Positions 18,214-26,888 of a stretch of DNA of 64,000 nucleotides are shown piece after piece. Under the pieces are notes generated by a model. The model was not told the origin of the DNA, ran no database searches, and was given only the letters and a program-made list of their open reading frames with translations. Location: positions 38,713 through 102,712 of the forward strand of contig JANJUB010000073.1 of assembly GCA_024710805.1 (NCBI GenBank), given 5' to 3'. The DNA comes from Fimbriimonadaceae bacterium. Its GTDB lineage: Bacteria; Armatimonadota; Fimbriimonadia; Fimbriimonadales; Fimbriimonadaceae. Position 1 is the stretch's first letter. Each line of letters opens with the position of its first letter. Both the position numbers and the translations under genes were made by a program.

Positions 18214-19017
18214 ATGGAACGCCCCCTGCTCATCGGCATCGCCGGAGGTTCGGGATCGGGCAAGACGTACTTGGCGCGCAAGGTGCTGGGCATGGTGGGC
18301 GAGGCGGCCGCCCTCGTCAGTATGGATCAGTATTTCCGCAGCGTGGATGGCACGCGCAAGGTCGATGCCCACGACATCAACTTCGACCACCCGGCCCACT
18401 TGGACCTCGACGGGATGGTGCGCGATTTGGAGCAGCTCATGCGCGGAGAGGTGGCGATGACGCCGGCGTATGACTTTGCGACGCAAACCCAAACGCCCGC
18501 GGCGATCCGAGTCGAGCCTAAACCGGTGATCTTGGTCGAAGGGCTGTTCGTCCTCGCGGAGCCGGTGGCTCACCTCTTCGACCTCACGGTCTTCCTGGAT
18601 GTCGAGGCCGACCAGCGCCTGATCGGGCGGATTCTGCGCGATGTGAAGGAGCGCGGCAGTTCGCTGGAGTGGGCGATCGACCGCTACCAGCGGTTCGTGC
18701 GACCGAGCTATGAGGTGTTTGTCGACCCGACCAAGCAATACGCCGATGTGGTGGTGGACTTCACCTATCGAAGGGCATTCTTCCAGGAGTTGCTCACGAA
18801 TGCGATTGCGGTGGTGGTGAAGTCGAAGGTTCCGGTGCAGGAAGCGCTGCGCAAGTTGCGTGACGACCAGATTGCGCTTGGCCTGATGCCCGGGCGGGCC
18901 ATGCGGCCGGTGGGGATCAACATTTTGGAGCTCGCGAAGATCTGCCCCGAGGATGTGTGCCCCTCGGTGGCCCCGATGCCGGCGGTATCGCCGCACATCT
19001 TCGGGTCATCCACATGA
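18214..19017 (+). CDS. udk: uridine kinase
   Basis: 267 residues. The P-loop GIAGGSGSGKT is at residues 8-18, followed by VSMDQYFR and NFDHPAHLDLD, the nucleoside-binding region of uridine/cytidine kinases and phosphoribulokinase relatives, and RDVKERG with the Arg-rich lid. It would phosphorylate uridine and cytidine with ATP or GTP in pyrimidine salvage. It is about 50 residues longer than the E. coli enzyme at the C-terminus. TAGACT lies six bases before the ATG (leaderless candidate). Confidence 0.85.
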   Translation: MERPLLIGIAGGSGSGKTYLARKVLGMVGEAAALVSMDQYFRSVDGTRKVDAHDINFDHPAHLDLDGMVRDLEQLMRGEVAMTPAYDFATQTQTPAAIRVEPKPVILVEGLFVLAEPVAHLFDLTVFLDVEADQRLIGRILRDVKERGSSLEWAIDRYQRFVRPSYEVFVDPTKQYADVVVDFTYRRAFFQELLTNAIAVVVKSKVPVQEALRKLRDDQIALGLMPGRAMRPVGINILELAKICPEDVCPSVAPMPAVSPHIFGSST

Positions 19018-19045
19018 GCCTAGAGATTCTCGGTTGGTCAAAGAC

Positions 19046-19094
19046 GCTCCCATCTTGAGGGGAGCTGGCTCGCTTAGCGAGACTGAGGGGTTTT
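19046..19094. repeat. double hairpin element left of the DUF559 gene
   Basis: GCTCCC...GGGGAGC (19046-19065) followed by CTCGCTTAGCGAG (19069-19081) and GGGGTTTT. On the minus strand it reads AACCCCTCAGTC...AGCTCCCCT, a pattern I have seen beside DUF559 genes in unrelated bacteria. May also end udk transcription. Confidence 0.5.
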
Positions 19095-19095
19095 G

Positions 19096-19123
19096 TTGAC
19101 CCCCATCCATCATCCGCTAAAAT
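19096..19123 (+). promoter_or_regulatory. promoter of the DUF559 gene, leaderless type
   Basis: TTGACC (19096-19101), 16 bases, TAAAAT (19118-19123), then five bases to ATG 19129. Confidence 0.65.
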
Positions 19124-19128
19124 CGGCC

Positions 19129-19476
19129 ATGGACGAGACAAGACGCCGGGCCCGTGAGCTGCGTCGCAACTCAACCGAGGCGGAAAAGGCACTATGGCGT
19201 CATTTGCGTGCGCGCCCCTTTGGGCTCAGATTCCGAAGGCAATACCCCATCCCGCCTTACATCGTTGACTTCTACTGTCCGAGCATCAGACTGGCGATCG
19301 AAGTCGACGGAGACAGCCACGAATGGCAGCGTGATTACGATGAGCACCGCGACAGAGCGATTCAAGCCAAGGGCGTCACCATCTTGCGCGTAGGCAACGA
19401 CGAGGCCAGGCTCGACCCGGGATCGGTTCTTGACACGCTTGAGAAGCTGCTGATCCAGCAACGCAGCAAGAGTTGA
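19129..19476 (+). CDS. DUF559 endonuclease-domain protein
   Basis: 115 residues from MDETRRRARELRRNSTEAEKALW. The family hallmarks are all present: LRRNxTxAExxLW, LRARPFGLRFRRQYPIPPYIVDFYCP and the catalytic-looking IEVDGDSH (restriction-endonuclease fold, related to Vsr). Usually called very-short-patch-repair-like or DUF559 proteins; the cellular role is unsettled. It stands alone with its own promoter and is bracketed by hairpin elements, which suggests a small mobile or dispersed cassette. Confidence 0.88.
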   Translation: MDETRRRARELRRNSTEAEKALWRHLRARPFGLRFRRQYPIPPYIVDFYCPSIRLAIEVDGDSHEWQRDYDEHRDRAIQAKGVTILRVGNDEARLDPGSVLDTLEKLLIQQRSKS

Positions 19477-19520
19477 GCTTATCTAGACGAACCCCACCCC
19501 GGTTCGCGAACGCTCACCGA

Positions 19521-19545
19521 CCCTCCCCTGCATGCAAGGGAGGGG
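19521..19545. repeat. palindrome right of the DUF559 gene
   Basis: Near-perfect palindrome centred on TGCATGCA with arms CCCTCCC/GGGAGGG. It lies between the DUF559 stop and the end of the convergent CoA-transferase gene and could serve as a bidirectional terminator. Confidence 0.6.
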
Positions 19546-19578
19546 TACTCAACTCGATGAAGTTGCATCCGCAAGTGG

Positions 19579-20856
19579 TTAGTCGTGCGAGCCAAACCGT
19601 TCGCGCGCGTACCGCTCGAGTCCCTCTCGATGGTCGGGGTGGGCGATGTTGATCAGCGCTCGTGCGCGCTGGCGGAGGTTCTTCCCGTACAGATACGCAA
19701 CCCCGTATTCGGTGATGATGTAGTGGACGTTGGCGCGGGTCGTCACCACGCCGCCACCAGGCTTGATTTCGGGCACGATTCGCGACTCGCCTCGGCTGGT
19801 CACCGACGGTAACGCGATCATCGGCTTTCCGCCTTCGGAGAGCGAGGCGCCGCGGATGAAGTCCATCTGGCCGCCAACGCCGCTGTACATCTTCGTGCCG
19901 ATCGAGTCGGCGCAAACCTGGCCGGTAATATCGACCTCAATCGCGCTGTTGATCGCCACGACCTTCGGGTTGCGGCGGATGACCGCCGCGTCGTTGATGT
20001 AGGCGACATCGAGCATCGCCACTTGCGGATTGTCGTCGACGAAATCGAACAGCCTTCGCGACCCGAGCACGAAGCTGGCGACCAGCTTGCCGGGGTGGAC
20101 ACGCTTCTTGCTGCCGTTGATGACTCCCTTCTCGACCAACTCGATCACCCCGTCGGAGAACATCTCCGAGTGGACGCCGAGGTCCTTATGGTGGGTCAGC
20201 GCGGCGAGGACGGCGTCCGGGATGCCGCCGATGCCCATTTGCAGGGTCGAGCCGTCTTCGATCAGCTCGGCGCAAAACCGCCCAATCTTGCTCTCGATCT
20301 CGCCCGGTGCGCCCGGCAAGTGCTCAGGGAGCGGCTCATGGTGTTCGCAAACCGCGGTCAGGCTGTCGACATGGATGACGCCATCGCCGTGGGTGCGCGG
20401 CATGTGGCGATTGATCTGGGCGATCACGCGCTTTGCGGAGAGCGTGGCGGCGCGGGTCGCTTCAATCGAAACGCCCAACGAACAGAAGCCATGGCGATCG
20501 GGGGGCGAAACCTGGATGAGGACGGCATCGAGGGGCAGAATGCCCTGAGTGAACATCTTCGGCACTTCGCTGAGGAACACCGGGATAAAGTCGGCGCGCC
20601 CGTCGTTCACTGCCCCACGAATATTGCCACCCACGAAGAGCGCATTCACTCGGAAGTGTCCTGCCATGTCGGGCGCGGCGTAGGGCGCAACCCCTTCGGT
20701 GTGGAGTTGGACGATCTCGACGTCGCGGAGTTGGTCCTTGCGTTCGGCGAGAGCTTTGACGAGCGCCTGAGGCGCTCCGGCCATGCCGTGGACATAAACT
20801 CGATCACCAGAACCAATCCCCGAAACGGCCTCTAGGGCCGACGCAGCAAGTTGCAT
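19579..20856 (-). CDS. acetyl-CoA hydrolase/transferase family protein (4-hydroxybutyrate CoA-transferase-like)
   Basis: 425 residues of the Cat1/Cat2 family of CoA-transferases. Conserved segments include GIGGIPDAVLAALTHHKDLGVHSEMFSDG, INSAIEVDITGQVCADSIG, and SGVGGQMDFIRGASLSEGGKPMIA; these form the CoA-binding and active site, with a catalytic Glu forming the glutamyl-CoA thioester. It would move CoA between acetate and another short acid such as 4-hydroxybutyrate or butyrate. No partner enzyme is nearby, so the substrate is open. Confidence 0.88.
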   Translation of the reverse strand: MQLAASALEAVSGIGSGDRVYVHGMAGAPQALVKALAERKDQLRDVEIVQLHTEGVAPYAAPDMAGHFRVNALFVGGNIRGAVNDGRADFIPVFLSEVPKMFTQGILPLDAVLIQVSPPDRHGFCSLGVSIEATRAATLSAKRVIAQINRHMPRTHGDGVIHVDSLTAVCEHHEPLPEHLPGAPGEIESKIGRFCAELIEDGSTLQMGIGGIPDAVLAALTHHKDLGVHSEMFSDGVIELVEKGVINGSKKRVHPGKLVASFVLGSRRLFDFVDDNPQVAMLDVAYINDAAVIRRNPKVVAINSAIEVDITGQVCADSIGTKMYSGVGGQMDFIRGASLSEGGKPMIALPSVTSRGESRIVPEIKPGGGVVTTRANVHYIITEYGVAYLYGKNLRQRARALINIAHPDHREGLERYARERFGSHD

Positions 20857-20895
20857 AGCTTCATTTTGAAAGGGCGTGCCCTATCCATGCTTGGA

Positions 20896-21738
20896 TTACC
20901 GCCGCCGGAACAGGTCTTGGACCCGTGACTTCGCCATCTGCCAGATCGCTGAGACCCCTAGTAATGCGAGCCTGCCAACGGCCTTGCCCACTCCCTCATC
21001 CTCGACCAACGCGGCCCGTTCCATGCTCGCTTTGAACTCGAGGCCTAGTTCGGGAGCCTTCAGAAGCTCTTCCACCAAGACATGAAACCGCTCGTGAGAG
21101 ACCGTCGATCGAACCTCCAGAAACGAATGGGCTTGGGGATACATCGAGGAGTGCCACGGCAGAACCTCTCGCTCAGTGGCCGCGAACCACTCCGCCCACC
21201 GCGTCCAATCCGCGTCTTCGACTCGAAACAGGAGATAGATGCATCCAAACGCGACGTACAGATAGTCTTCGTCCCACGGTTCGCTGTGAACGAGGAGCTC
21301 CACGAGCAGCTTGATCAGCGGCACGATGAGCTCAGGATCGAGTTCGGGAACTGCCGTGAGCAGCGCGCCGACTGAGTCCGCCTCCAGGAAACCCTCGTTG
21401 CTGGCCTCCCATGGTATGACGATGAGCGCGCAAGCGCAGAACGAGGTCGCAAGGTGTCGATCATGAGCTGGCCACTCGGCGGGCGCCCCCCAGCGCACCA
21501 GCTCAAGTACCTCGCGGGGATGCCAGTCGAGCCGTTGGTCCTCGCCCTCCCGACTGCGTACCCGCTTGAGAGCCTCGATATGCTCCCGCACGTCGTTGCC
21601 GTAATCCGCTTGAGCGATCGACTTCAGCAGCGAATCCGGAACCTGACTCCGGAGCAAGTCGAACAAGACGAAGCGGTCCGGTGGATAACGCTCCACGATT
21701 TCGGAGGGTATTCGCAGTTCGTCGAAGTCCTCGCGCAC
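20896..21738 (-). CDS. hypothetical protein
   Basis: 280 residues, largely alpha-helical and acidic, starting at GTG 21738 with TACACT six bases upstream (leaderless candidate). No family recognised. Hydrophobic segments such as ELIVPLIKLLVELLVH and YVAFGCIYLLFRV are amphipathic rather than clear membrane helices. It resembles immunity or regulatory helical-repeat proteins only in general composition. Divergent from the M50 protease gene, with 41 bases between start codons. Confidence 0.5.
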   Translation of the reverse strand: MREDFDELRIPSEIVERYPPDRFVLFDLLRSQVPDSLLKSIAQADYGNDVREHIEALKRVRSREGEDQRLDWHPREVLELVRWGAPAEWPAHDRHLATSFCACALIVIPWEASNEGFLEADSVGALLTAVPELDPELIVPLIKLLVELLVHSEPWDEDYLYVAFGCIYLLFRVEDADWTRWAEWFAATEREVLPWHSSMYPQAHSFLEVRSTVSHERFHVLVEELLKAPELGLEFKASMERAALVEDEGVGKAVGRLALLGVSAIWQMAKSRVQDLFRRR

Positions 21739-21779
21739 GCAAGCAGTGTAGCCCTCACGTCACCCAGTAGACTCTTGAT

Positions 21780-22868
21780 ATGAAGTGGGCTTGGCGGATT
21801 GCCCGGATCGGTGGAGTGGATATCTTCATCCATTTCACCTTCCTGTTCCTGCTGGCTTGGATCGGGATAGCCCACTATTCGGAACGCCAAGAATTCACGG
21901 ACGTCGTCGAAGGGATCGGGTTCATCCTGGTGATCTTCTTCATCGTGGTGCTCCACGAGTTCGGCCATTCGCTAGCGGCGCGCCGGTTCGGCATCAAGAC
22001 GAAGGACATCACGTTGCTGCCGATTGGCGGCCTTGCTCGGCTGGAGCGCATGCCCGAGAAGCCCAGCCAAGAGCTGGTGGTGGCGATCGCGGGCCCGGCG
22101 GTCAACGTGGTCCTCGCGGTGGTCTTTGGGATCATCTTGACCCTGACTGGCGGGTGGAGCCCCGTCGAGGAGATCTCGGTGACCGGAGGATCGTTCATGG
22201 AGCGACTCTTCGCGGTCAACCTGATGCTCATCATCTTCAACCTGCTGCCGGCGTTCCCCATGGACGGCGGACGGGTGCTACGCGCGCTGTTAGCGATGCA
22301 CAAGCCTTACGCAGAGGCCACGCGTCTCGCGGCCACGATCGGCCAAGCGATGGCCCTCCTGTTGGGGCTTGCCGGGATGTTCTTCAACCCGATGCTCGTC
22401 TTCATCGCCCTCTTTGTCTGGGTCGGGGCCGCCCAGGAGGCACAAGGCGTCGAGACCAAGTCCGCCTTGGCGGGCGTGCCCATCGACGATCTGATGATCC
22501 GCAGGTTTCAAGCCCTTCGTCGAACCGACTCCCTGGAGTCAGTGGTGGGCTACGTACTGGAGGGCTTCCAAGTCGACTTCCCCGTCATCGACGACCACGG
22601 CCAAGTCGTGGGGATTCTCACGCGCAACGGTCTCCTCAATGGGCTGGCACGCCGCCAGCCCGACCTGCGGGTGATCGACGTGATGGACACCAACTTCTGC
22701 GTCGTCGACCGTTCGGAGACGGTAGAAACGGCGGTGCAACGACTGCAGACCGGCGACTGTACGACCCTGCCCGTCGTCGATCAAGGGCGGCTGGTGGGCC
22801 TGCTGACCATCGAGAATGTGGGCGAGTTCTTGCTGATCAAGCAGGCGCGGACTCAGACTCGCGTGTAG
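21780..22868 (+). CDS. site-2-protease-like M50 metalloprotease with CBS domains
   Basis: 362 residues. Membrane segments are interrupted by HEFGH at residues 59-63, the zinc site of M50 intramembrane proteases, and by NLLPAFPMDGGRVLRALLA near 155-170, which supplies the third ligand Asp. From about 235 to 355 there is a pair of CBS domains (IDDLMIRRFQALRRTDSLESV; VIDVMDTNFCVVDRSETVETA), which usually sense adenine nucleotides. Family members cleave membrane-bound anti-sigma factors or pro-sigma proteins. TAGACT ends six bases before ATG, and the 3' end overlaps the convergent DUF1579 gene by 16 bases. Confidence 0.93.
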   Translation: MKWAWRIARIGGVDIFIHFTFLFLLAWIGIAHYSERQEFTDVVEGIGFILVIFFIVVLHEFGHSLAARRFGIKTKDITLLPIGGLARLERMPEKPSQELVVAIAGPAVNVVLAVVFGIILTLTGGWSPVEEISVTGGSFMERLFAVNLMLIIFNLLPAFPMDGGRVLRALLAMHKPYAEATRLAATIGQAMALLLGLAGMFFNPMLVFIALFVWVGAAQEAQGVETKSALAGVPIDDLMIRRFQALRRTDSLESVVGYVLEGFQVDFPVIDDHGQVVGILTRNGLLNGLARRQPDLRVIDVMDTNFCVVDRSETVETAVQRLQTGDCTTLPVVDQGRLVGLLTIENVGEFLLIKQARTQTRV

Positions 22869-23356
22869 GTGACCTTCATGAAGGCCGACCACTCGCCCTG
22901 GTCATCTTGGGCATAAGAGGTCATCGTCCGCGTGTTCTCGTCGATCAACTCGATCACGTCTCGGTAGTTGGCGGTCTCGCCATCCTTCTCCATGTGGGGC
23001 CCTTCGCAATCGAGGGTCATCGTGCGGCCATCCTCACTCAGCGTGCCGACGTATTTCCAGAGATGCGACGATTGGTCGGCGATCCAAAATCCGCGGTACT
23101 CCTTGAAGCTCACGTCGTAGCCGAGACCGGTCTTGTACTGCATCTGCTGGCCGCCCGGGACTTCTCCGTCGCCCTCGGTGAAGGCCCACAGTCCGCCAAG
23201 GCTGACGACCCGCTCGCTGCCGCGGCTGGTCATCGTGCTCCCATCGGGCATCGTCATGACGGCTTCGGTGCGCCACTCGCCGAGCAACTTCTTGAGCCAC
23301 TCGTGCTCGGCGACCGGCCTCGTACCCATTCCTTCTGAACTCGTTTCGTTGCTCAT
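22853..23356 (-). CDS. DUF1579 family protein
   Basis: 167 residues. The motif order EHEWLKKLLGEWRTEAVMTMPDG, then SLGGLWAFTEGDGEVPGG, then GYDVSFKEYRGFWI is characteristic of DUF1579, a lipocalin-like beta-barrel family of unknown role. Cytoplasmic by appearance. ATG 23356 has GGGAGGA close upstream. The last 16 bases overlap the M50 protease gene on the other strand. Confidence 0.8.
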   Translation of the reverse strand: MSNETSSEGMGTRPVAEHEWLKKLLGEWRTEAVMTMPDGSTMTSRGSERVVSLGGLWAFTEGDGEVPGGQQMQYKTGLGYDVSFKEYRGFWIADQSSHLWKYVGTLSEDGRTMTLDCEGPHMEKDGETANYRDVIELIDENTRTMTSYAQDDQGEWSAFMKVTYTRV

Positions 23357-23398
23357 GTCATCCTCCCAGATTCGGCGAGCCTACCCCCGTGAAATGTG

Positions 23399-23424
23399 AA
23401 GGGCCGCCCAAAGGCGGCCCTTTT
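23399..23424 (-). terminator. terminator hairpin of the PEP-CTERM gene
   Basis: GGGCCGCC-CAAA-GGCGGCCC at 23401-23420 with AA before and TTTT after, 17 bases beyond the PEP-CTERM stop codon. The T run is better on the plus strand, so it may work in both directions. Confidence 0.7.
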
Positions 23425-23440
23425 GATGTTCTTCGGACCG

Positions 23441-24103
23441 TTACTGAGCCTTGCGGCGTCGGCGGAGCGCCATCACGCCCGCACCGAGAGCCAACGCAGC
23501 CATTGTTGCGGGCTCGGGCACCACAGCGTAGTGCAGTTCACCCACCATGGCTCGCGACGTGAAGAATGAGCCGGTGGTCGTAAAAGGAACGGACCGCGCA
23601 TCACCGGTCGTCGCCTGCAGGAACGAATCGCTGTAGACGCTGTACGGGGGCGTGCCCGTGCCGAAATAGCGAGGACCAACGCCCAAGAAACGCAAGGCGA
23701 CGCCCACCGTTTGACCAGAACCGACCGCGATATCGGGGATATCGATCAGTTCGGACACCTGGCTAGCCACGGGTCCCTGGACGGCGGCCGCGGTTCCGAG
23801 AAATGTCCAACCGGCGGACGAACTGCCTGGCCCCGAACCAACCGGACCACCGAGACCACTACCGGCAAAGGTGTAAACCTCGACGTTGAATCCGACACCA
23901 GCCCCTCCGGTATTGGCCGTCTTAAGGTGGGTCACGTTCAGGGGACTGCTCAGCGCCTGCACATCGAAGAAAATGGCCCATCCGGCGCTGCCGCCGTTGT
24001 TGGCTGGACCGGGATTAAGATTGAGAATCTGCCCAAACGCCGATCCGGTAGCTATGGCCATCACAGCGAAGGACGAGGTTAGTCGTTTGAGATCTACTGA
24101 CAT
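23441..24103 (-). CDS. PEP-CTERM sorting domain protein
   Basis: 220 residues from MSVDLKRLTSSFAVMAIATGSAFGQ, a clear signal peptide. The C-terminus VVPEPATMAALALGAGVMALRRRRKAQ is a complete PEP-CTERM anchor: PEP motif, transmembrane helix and basic tail, recognised by an exosortase during sorting to the cell surface or into exopolysaccharide. The central region is a Gly/Ser/Thr-rich beta domain. ATG 24103 is chosen because TTGGCA-N17-TATAGT lies just six bases before it. Confidence 0.88.
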   Translation of the reverse strand: MSVDLKRLTSSFAVMAIATGSAFGQILNLNPGPANNGGSAGWAIFFDVQALSSPLNVTHLKTANTGGAGVGFNVEVYTFAGSGLGGPVGSGPGSSSAGWTFLGTAAAVQGPVASQVSELIDIPDIAVGSGQTVGVALRFLGVGPRYFGTGTPPYSVYSDSFLQATTGDARSVPFTTTGSFFTSRAMVGELHYAVVPEPATMAALALGAGVMALRRRRKAQ

Positions 24104-24109
24104 GCACTC

Positions 24110-24138
24110 ACTATAATCGTTTCTGGCTTCTTTGCCAA
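24110..24138 (-). promoter_or_regulatory. leaderless promoter of the PEP-CTERM gene
   Basis: Minus strand: TTGGCA, 17 bases, TATAGT, then GAGTGC and ATG. Transcription should start at or within a base or two of the start codon. Confidence 0.75.
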
Positions 24139-24183
24139 GAGCAATCGACAAAAACCCGGTAATTTTTCGCGTTCACCCTTGAC

Positions 24184-24212
24184 CTGACAACAAAGGAGAT
24201 GAACCATACTAT
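24184..24212 (+). promoter_or_regulatory. leaderless promoter of the phosphodiester glycosidase gene
   Basis: CTGACA (24184-24189), 17 bases, TACTAT (24207-24212), then six bases to ATG 24219. An AAAGGAG sequence is present but 18 bases from the ATG, too far to serve it. Confidence 0.7.
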
Positions 24213-24218
24213 TGGACT

Positions 24219-24917
24219 ATGCTCATCGGCCTGCTCGTCCTAGCAAGCAAGACAGATGTCCGACATCAGCAAACAACCTTGACCACAGCGAAGGTTGATG
24301 TGGTTTCCGTGCCCATGTCGTCGGGCAAGTACCGAATCGATGTCATCCTTCCTTCCGGCTTTCCCGGCTCAGACGAAGACTTTGGCTCGATGGTGAAGCG
24401 GCCCGGGCTGGTCGCGGCGATCAACGGCGCTTACTTTGACCGCTACTCAAAGAAGCCGATCGGCGACATTTGGTCGGGGGGCAGATTGCGGCACTTCGGC
24501 GCGATGGGTACTGCGCTGACCGTGGGGACTGACGGCACCTTGGACATATCCCGCGTCCAGCGGCATAAGCGAGTGGATTGGTCCGCGTACGAGACCGTTC
24601 TCGCGTGCGGCCCCGCCCTTGTCTTGGAAGGCCAGATTGACTGCGACCCCGCCAGCGAGGGTTTCCGCGATCCGGCGGTGATGGGGCGAGTGCCACGAAT
24701 GGGGGTCGGTTACACCGACGCGGGCGACTTGATGTTGGTCCGGTGCGCCAAATCGGTTACGTTTCGCGAGTTCGCCGACGTGATGCGGCAACTCGGTTGC
24801 CGCGAGGCGATGAACCTCGACAGCGGTGCCAGCTCGGCGCTGTGGATGAAAGGCAAGACGATCGTCCCCGCGGGGCGTCGGCTGACCAACGTGATTGGCG
24901 TGTTCGCTAAGGGCTAG
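24219..24917 (+). CDS. phosphodiester glycosidase (NAGPA-domain) family protein
   Basis: 232 residues. Begins with a short hydrophobic segment (MLIGLLVLAS). The family motifs are AAINGAYFD near residue 70, PRMGVGYTDAGDLMLV, and REAMNLDSGASSALWMKGK near 200, which match the NAGPA/DUF2233 domain named for the lysosomal uncovering enzyme. Bacterial members act on surface glycans or peptidoglycan-linked phosphodiesters. Divergent from the PEP-CTERM gene; substrate unknown. Confidence 0.85.
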   Translation: MLIGLLVLASKTDVRHQQTTLTTAKVDVVSVPMSSGKYRIDVILPSGFPGSDEDFGSMVKRPGLVAAINGAYFDRYSKKPIGDIWSGGRLRHFGAMGTALTVGTDGTLDISRVQRHKRVDWSAYETVLACGPALVLEGQIDCDPASEGFRDPAVMGRVPRMGVGYTDAGDLMLVRCAKSVTFREFADVMRQLGCREAMNLDSGASSALWMKGKTIVPAGRRLTNVIGVFAKG

Positions 24918-24934
24918 ATGTCCTTGAACGCAAA

Positions 24935-24967
24935 GAAGTCCGCCCGCCGAATCAGCGGACGGACTTC
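24935..24967. terminator. bidirectional terminator hairpin
   Basis: GAAGTCCG ... CGGACTTC with an inner CCGC/GCGG stem, between the convergent glycosidase and PEP-CTERM genes. Confidence 0.75.
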
Positions 24968-24984
24968 CTAGTAGTCGGCCTCAC

Positions 24985-25782
24985 TTAAGACTTGCGGGAC
25001 TTGAGGCGACGTCGGACGAAGAGACCAGCGGAAGCCAGTCCCAAGCCCATGGTGAAGGGCTCCGGTACGACGCCCGGACTGTAGCGGAGACTATTGTCGA
25101 TCGCCAGCGTTCCGAACTGATTGTGCGAAAACCAACCGTAGCGGTTCCCACCCACATTGGCGGCGACATCGGCCGGATTGCTGAGGGTCCACGAGTGCAG
25201 GAGGGCTCCACCGGCGGCACGCAGCCTCATATCGACACTGAGCACGCCGCCGACAATACCGAAGGAGTGTTCCATCGTGTACCAGCCGGTCGTCGAGACG
25301 GTAAACGGATCACGGCTTGGATCTCGCGGCCAACCCGGTGAGTTGTTGCTGGCCGAAAACACAAACCGGTTGCCGAGACCAAGATCGTTGTAGAACCCGC
25401 CGCTGAAGACGAAGTCGCGAAGGTGAGTCCCCCCGCTGTTATTGATCGCGCTTGTGTAGGCGAACCGTGTATCGTTGTTGTAGGCCCCGTTCATGTCGAG
25501 GTAGACGTCGACCGAGGTGACATAACCGGTTGAAGCAAAGCTCTGGTTGTATCCACCCCAGTTTGTTGCCGCTGTTCCCGTCTGTCCGTAAAAGCCACCG
25601 GTTGCAGCCGTGATCCCATTGGTTCCGCTGGCAACGCGCGTTGCATTGAACGAACCACCAAAGACGTCCCAACCGGAGACATCCGTTTCAAAGCCGTTGA
25701 AAAAGTCAGCGGCGAGCGCACTCCCGCAAAGAACCGTAGCGAAGGTCGCCAGCGCCCCAGCCTTCATCATTGTCGTATTCAA
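24985..25782 (-). CDS. PEP-CTERM sorting domain protein
   Basis: 265 residues. Signal peptide MMKAGALATFATVLCGSALA, a beta-rich LamG-like middle (FFNGFETDVSGWDVFGGSF, WYTMEHSFGIVGGVLSVDM), and a C-terminal anchor VVPEPFTMGLGLASAGLFVRRRLKSRKS. The start is TTG 25782 with GGAGGGG upstream; an internal ATG four codons later is the alternative. An exosortase substrate, exported and anchored like the protein at 23441. A TATACT hexamer on the minus strand at 25819-25824 may be its -10. Confidence 0.85.
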   Translation of the reverse strand: MNTTMMKAGALATFATVLCGSALAADFFNGFETDVSGWDVFGGSFNATRVASGTNGITAATGGFYGQTGTAATNWGGYNQSFASTGYVTSVDVYLDMNGAYNNDTRFAYTSAINNSGGTHLRDFVFSGGFYNDLGLGNRFVFSASNNSPGWPRDPSRDPFTVSTTGWYTMEHSFGIVGGVLSVDMRLRAAGGALLHSWTLSNPADVAANVGGNRYGWFSHNQFGTLAIDNSLRYSPGVVPEPFTMGLGLASAGLFVRRRLKSRKS

Positions 25783-25922
25783 GAAACCCCTCCAGATGCC
25801 CGCACACAGGCATCAAACCCAGTATACGACCCTTCTTCTGACTTGAGTCCTGACAAAATTGCCGGGATTCAAGCTGATTACAGTGGGGTACTTCGATCAC
25901 TCCGACCCGGAGTTCGGAAGAG

Positions 25923-26837
25923 CTAGTCCCGAAGAGGCGCCAAGCGGTCGCGCAGGATCTCACGGTGGCTCCGGTAATCCACCGCACGAGCGAACTGGTT
26001 CTCGCGGTGGCTGGCGGCCAACAGCTCGAACCCGGGCTTCGGTGACTCCCAGAGAAGGGGATCGCTTGCCTCGACCCGCTGCTGCAGCTTTTCCAGACGC
26101 GCAAGGGTAACCGCGCTGTCGTTCAGCGAACCGAGCGTCTCTTGCAGCTCGGCAAGCGCCTCGAGTCCGCGTCGCGCGGTCTGCTTTTCGATACACCCGG
26201 CGAACATCTCGAGGGTGTAGCGCGCGCGCTTCCCTCGGATCCGCACGGCGTGGAGCTGATCGGTCGTGGGATCTTCTTGATCGAGCGCATCGAGGACACT
26301 CGCGATCCGCGGGCGGAGCACCGGTTCGATCAGGTCACCAAGCTTTTCGACGTCGGCCTTGCCACTCAGGCGCTTCGAAAATCGCTTGGACCGCCGACCA
26401 AGCTCCTTGGGAGGCATCGCTTCGAAGAGTCGCTCAAGGGCACGTTGGGCCGCGGTCCGCTCGCCCTGGGCGTACCCGATCAAGAACGTCACGGTCGGCA
26501 GTGCTTCGGGGGGAGCAACCTCGCGCCAACGTTGGAGGCTGTCGATGAAGACGTCGCAGTCTCGTGCCTGGCCAGCAACCCCGCGGAGATCTCTCAAGGC
26601 GCGGGCGAGTGGCCGACGATCTGCGCCCGGCGCGAGGGACGAGAACGCCTTGACGGCGGCCCCGGCCCGCCGGCTGAAGACCCGCAACTGGTGGATGTCC
26701 TCGCTGTTCGCGTAGGGCTGATCCACGGCTCGGTTGTAGTGACGCCTTAGCCGCCGTATCGGCGTGTCGATCAGCAGGCGTGCCGCCTCATCGACCGGCG
26801 TTTCGGAGTCGAGCTTCGGGGGCGAACCACTTCCCAC
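25923..26837 (-). CDS. CHAD domain protein
   Basis: 304 residues from GTG 26837 (VGSGSPPKLDSE). The CHAD helical domain is recognisable by VHQLRVFSRRAGAAVKAF-type and LHAVRIRGKRARYTLEMF segments, with conserved His and basic residues that bind polyphosphate. The tracked start 95 codons upstream overlaps the divergent gene and is rejected; TACACT lies six bases before the GTG. No CYTH domain or polyphosphate kinase is adjacent. Likely role: binding of inorganic polyphosphate. Confidence 0.85.
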   Translation of the reverse strand: MGSGSPPKLDSETPVDEAARLLIDTPIRRLRRHYNRAVDQPYANSEDIHQLRVFSRRAGAAVKAFSSLAPGADRRPLARALRDLRGVAGQARDCDVFIDSLQRWREVAPPEALPTVTFLIGYAQGERTAAQRALERLFEAMPPKELGRRSKRFSKRLSGKADVEKLGDLIEPVLRPRIASVLDALDQEDPTTDQLHAVRIRGKRARYTLEMFAGCIEKQTARRGLEALAELQETLGSLNDSAVTLARLEKLQQRVEASDPLLWESPKPGFELLAASHRENQFARAVDYRSHREILRDRLAPLRD

Positions 26838-26888
26838 ACTCAGAGTGTACGTCGGACGTCTCGGGATTGAGTACGATTCGGGGGCGCC

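Noticed and set aside
21785-23338. 517-residue plus-strand ORF overlapping the M50 protease and DUF1579 genes
   Set aside because: Out of frame with the HEFGH/CBS protein; Arg/Gly/His-rich shadow.
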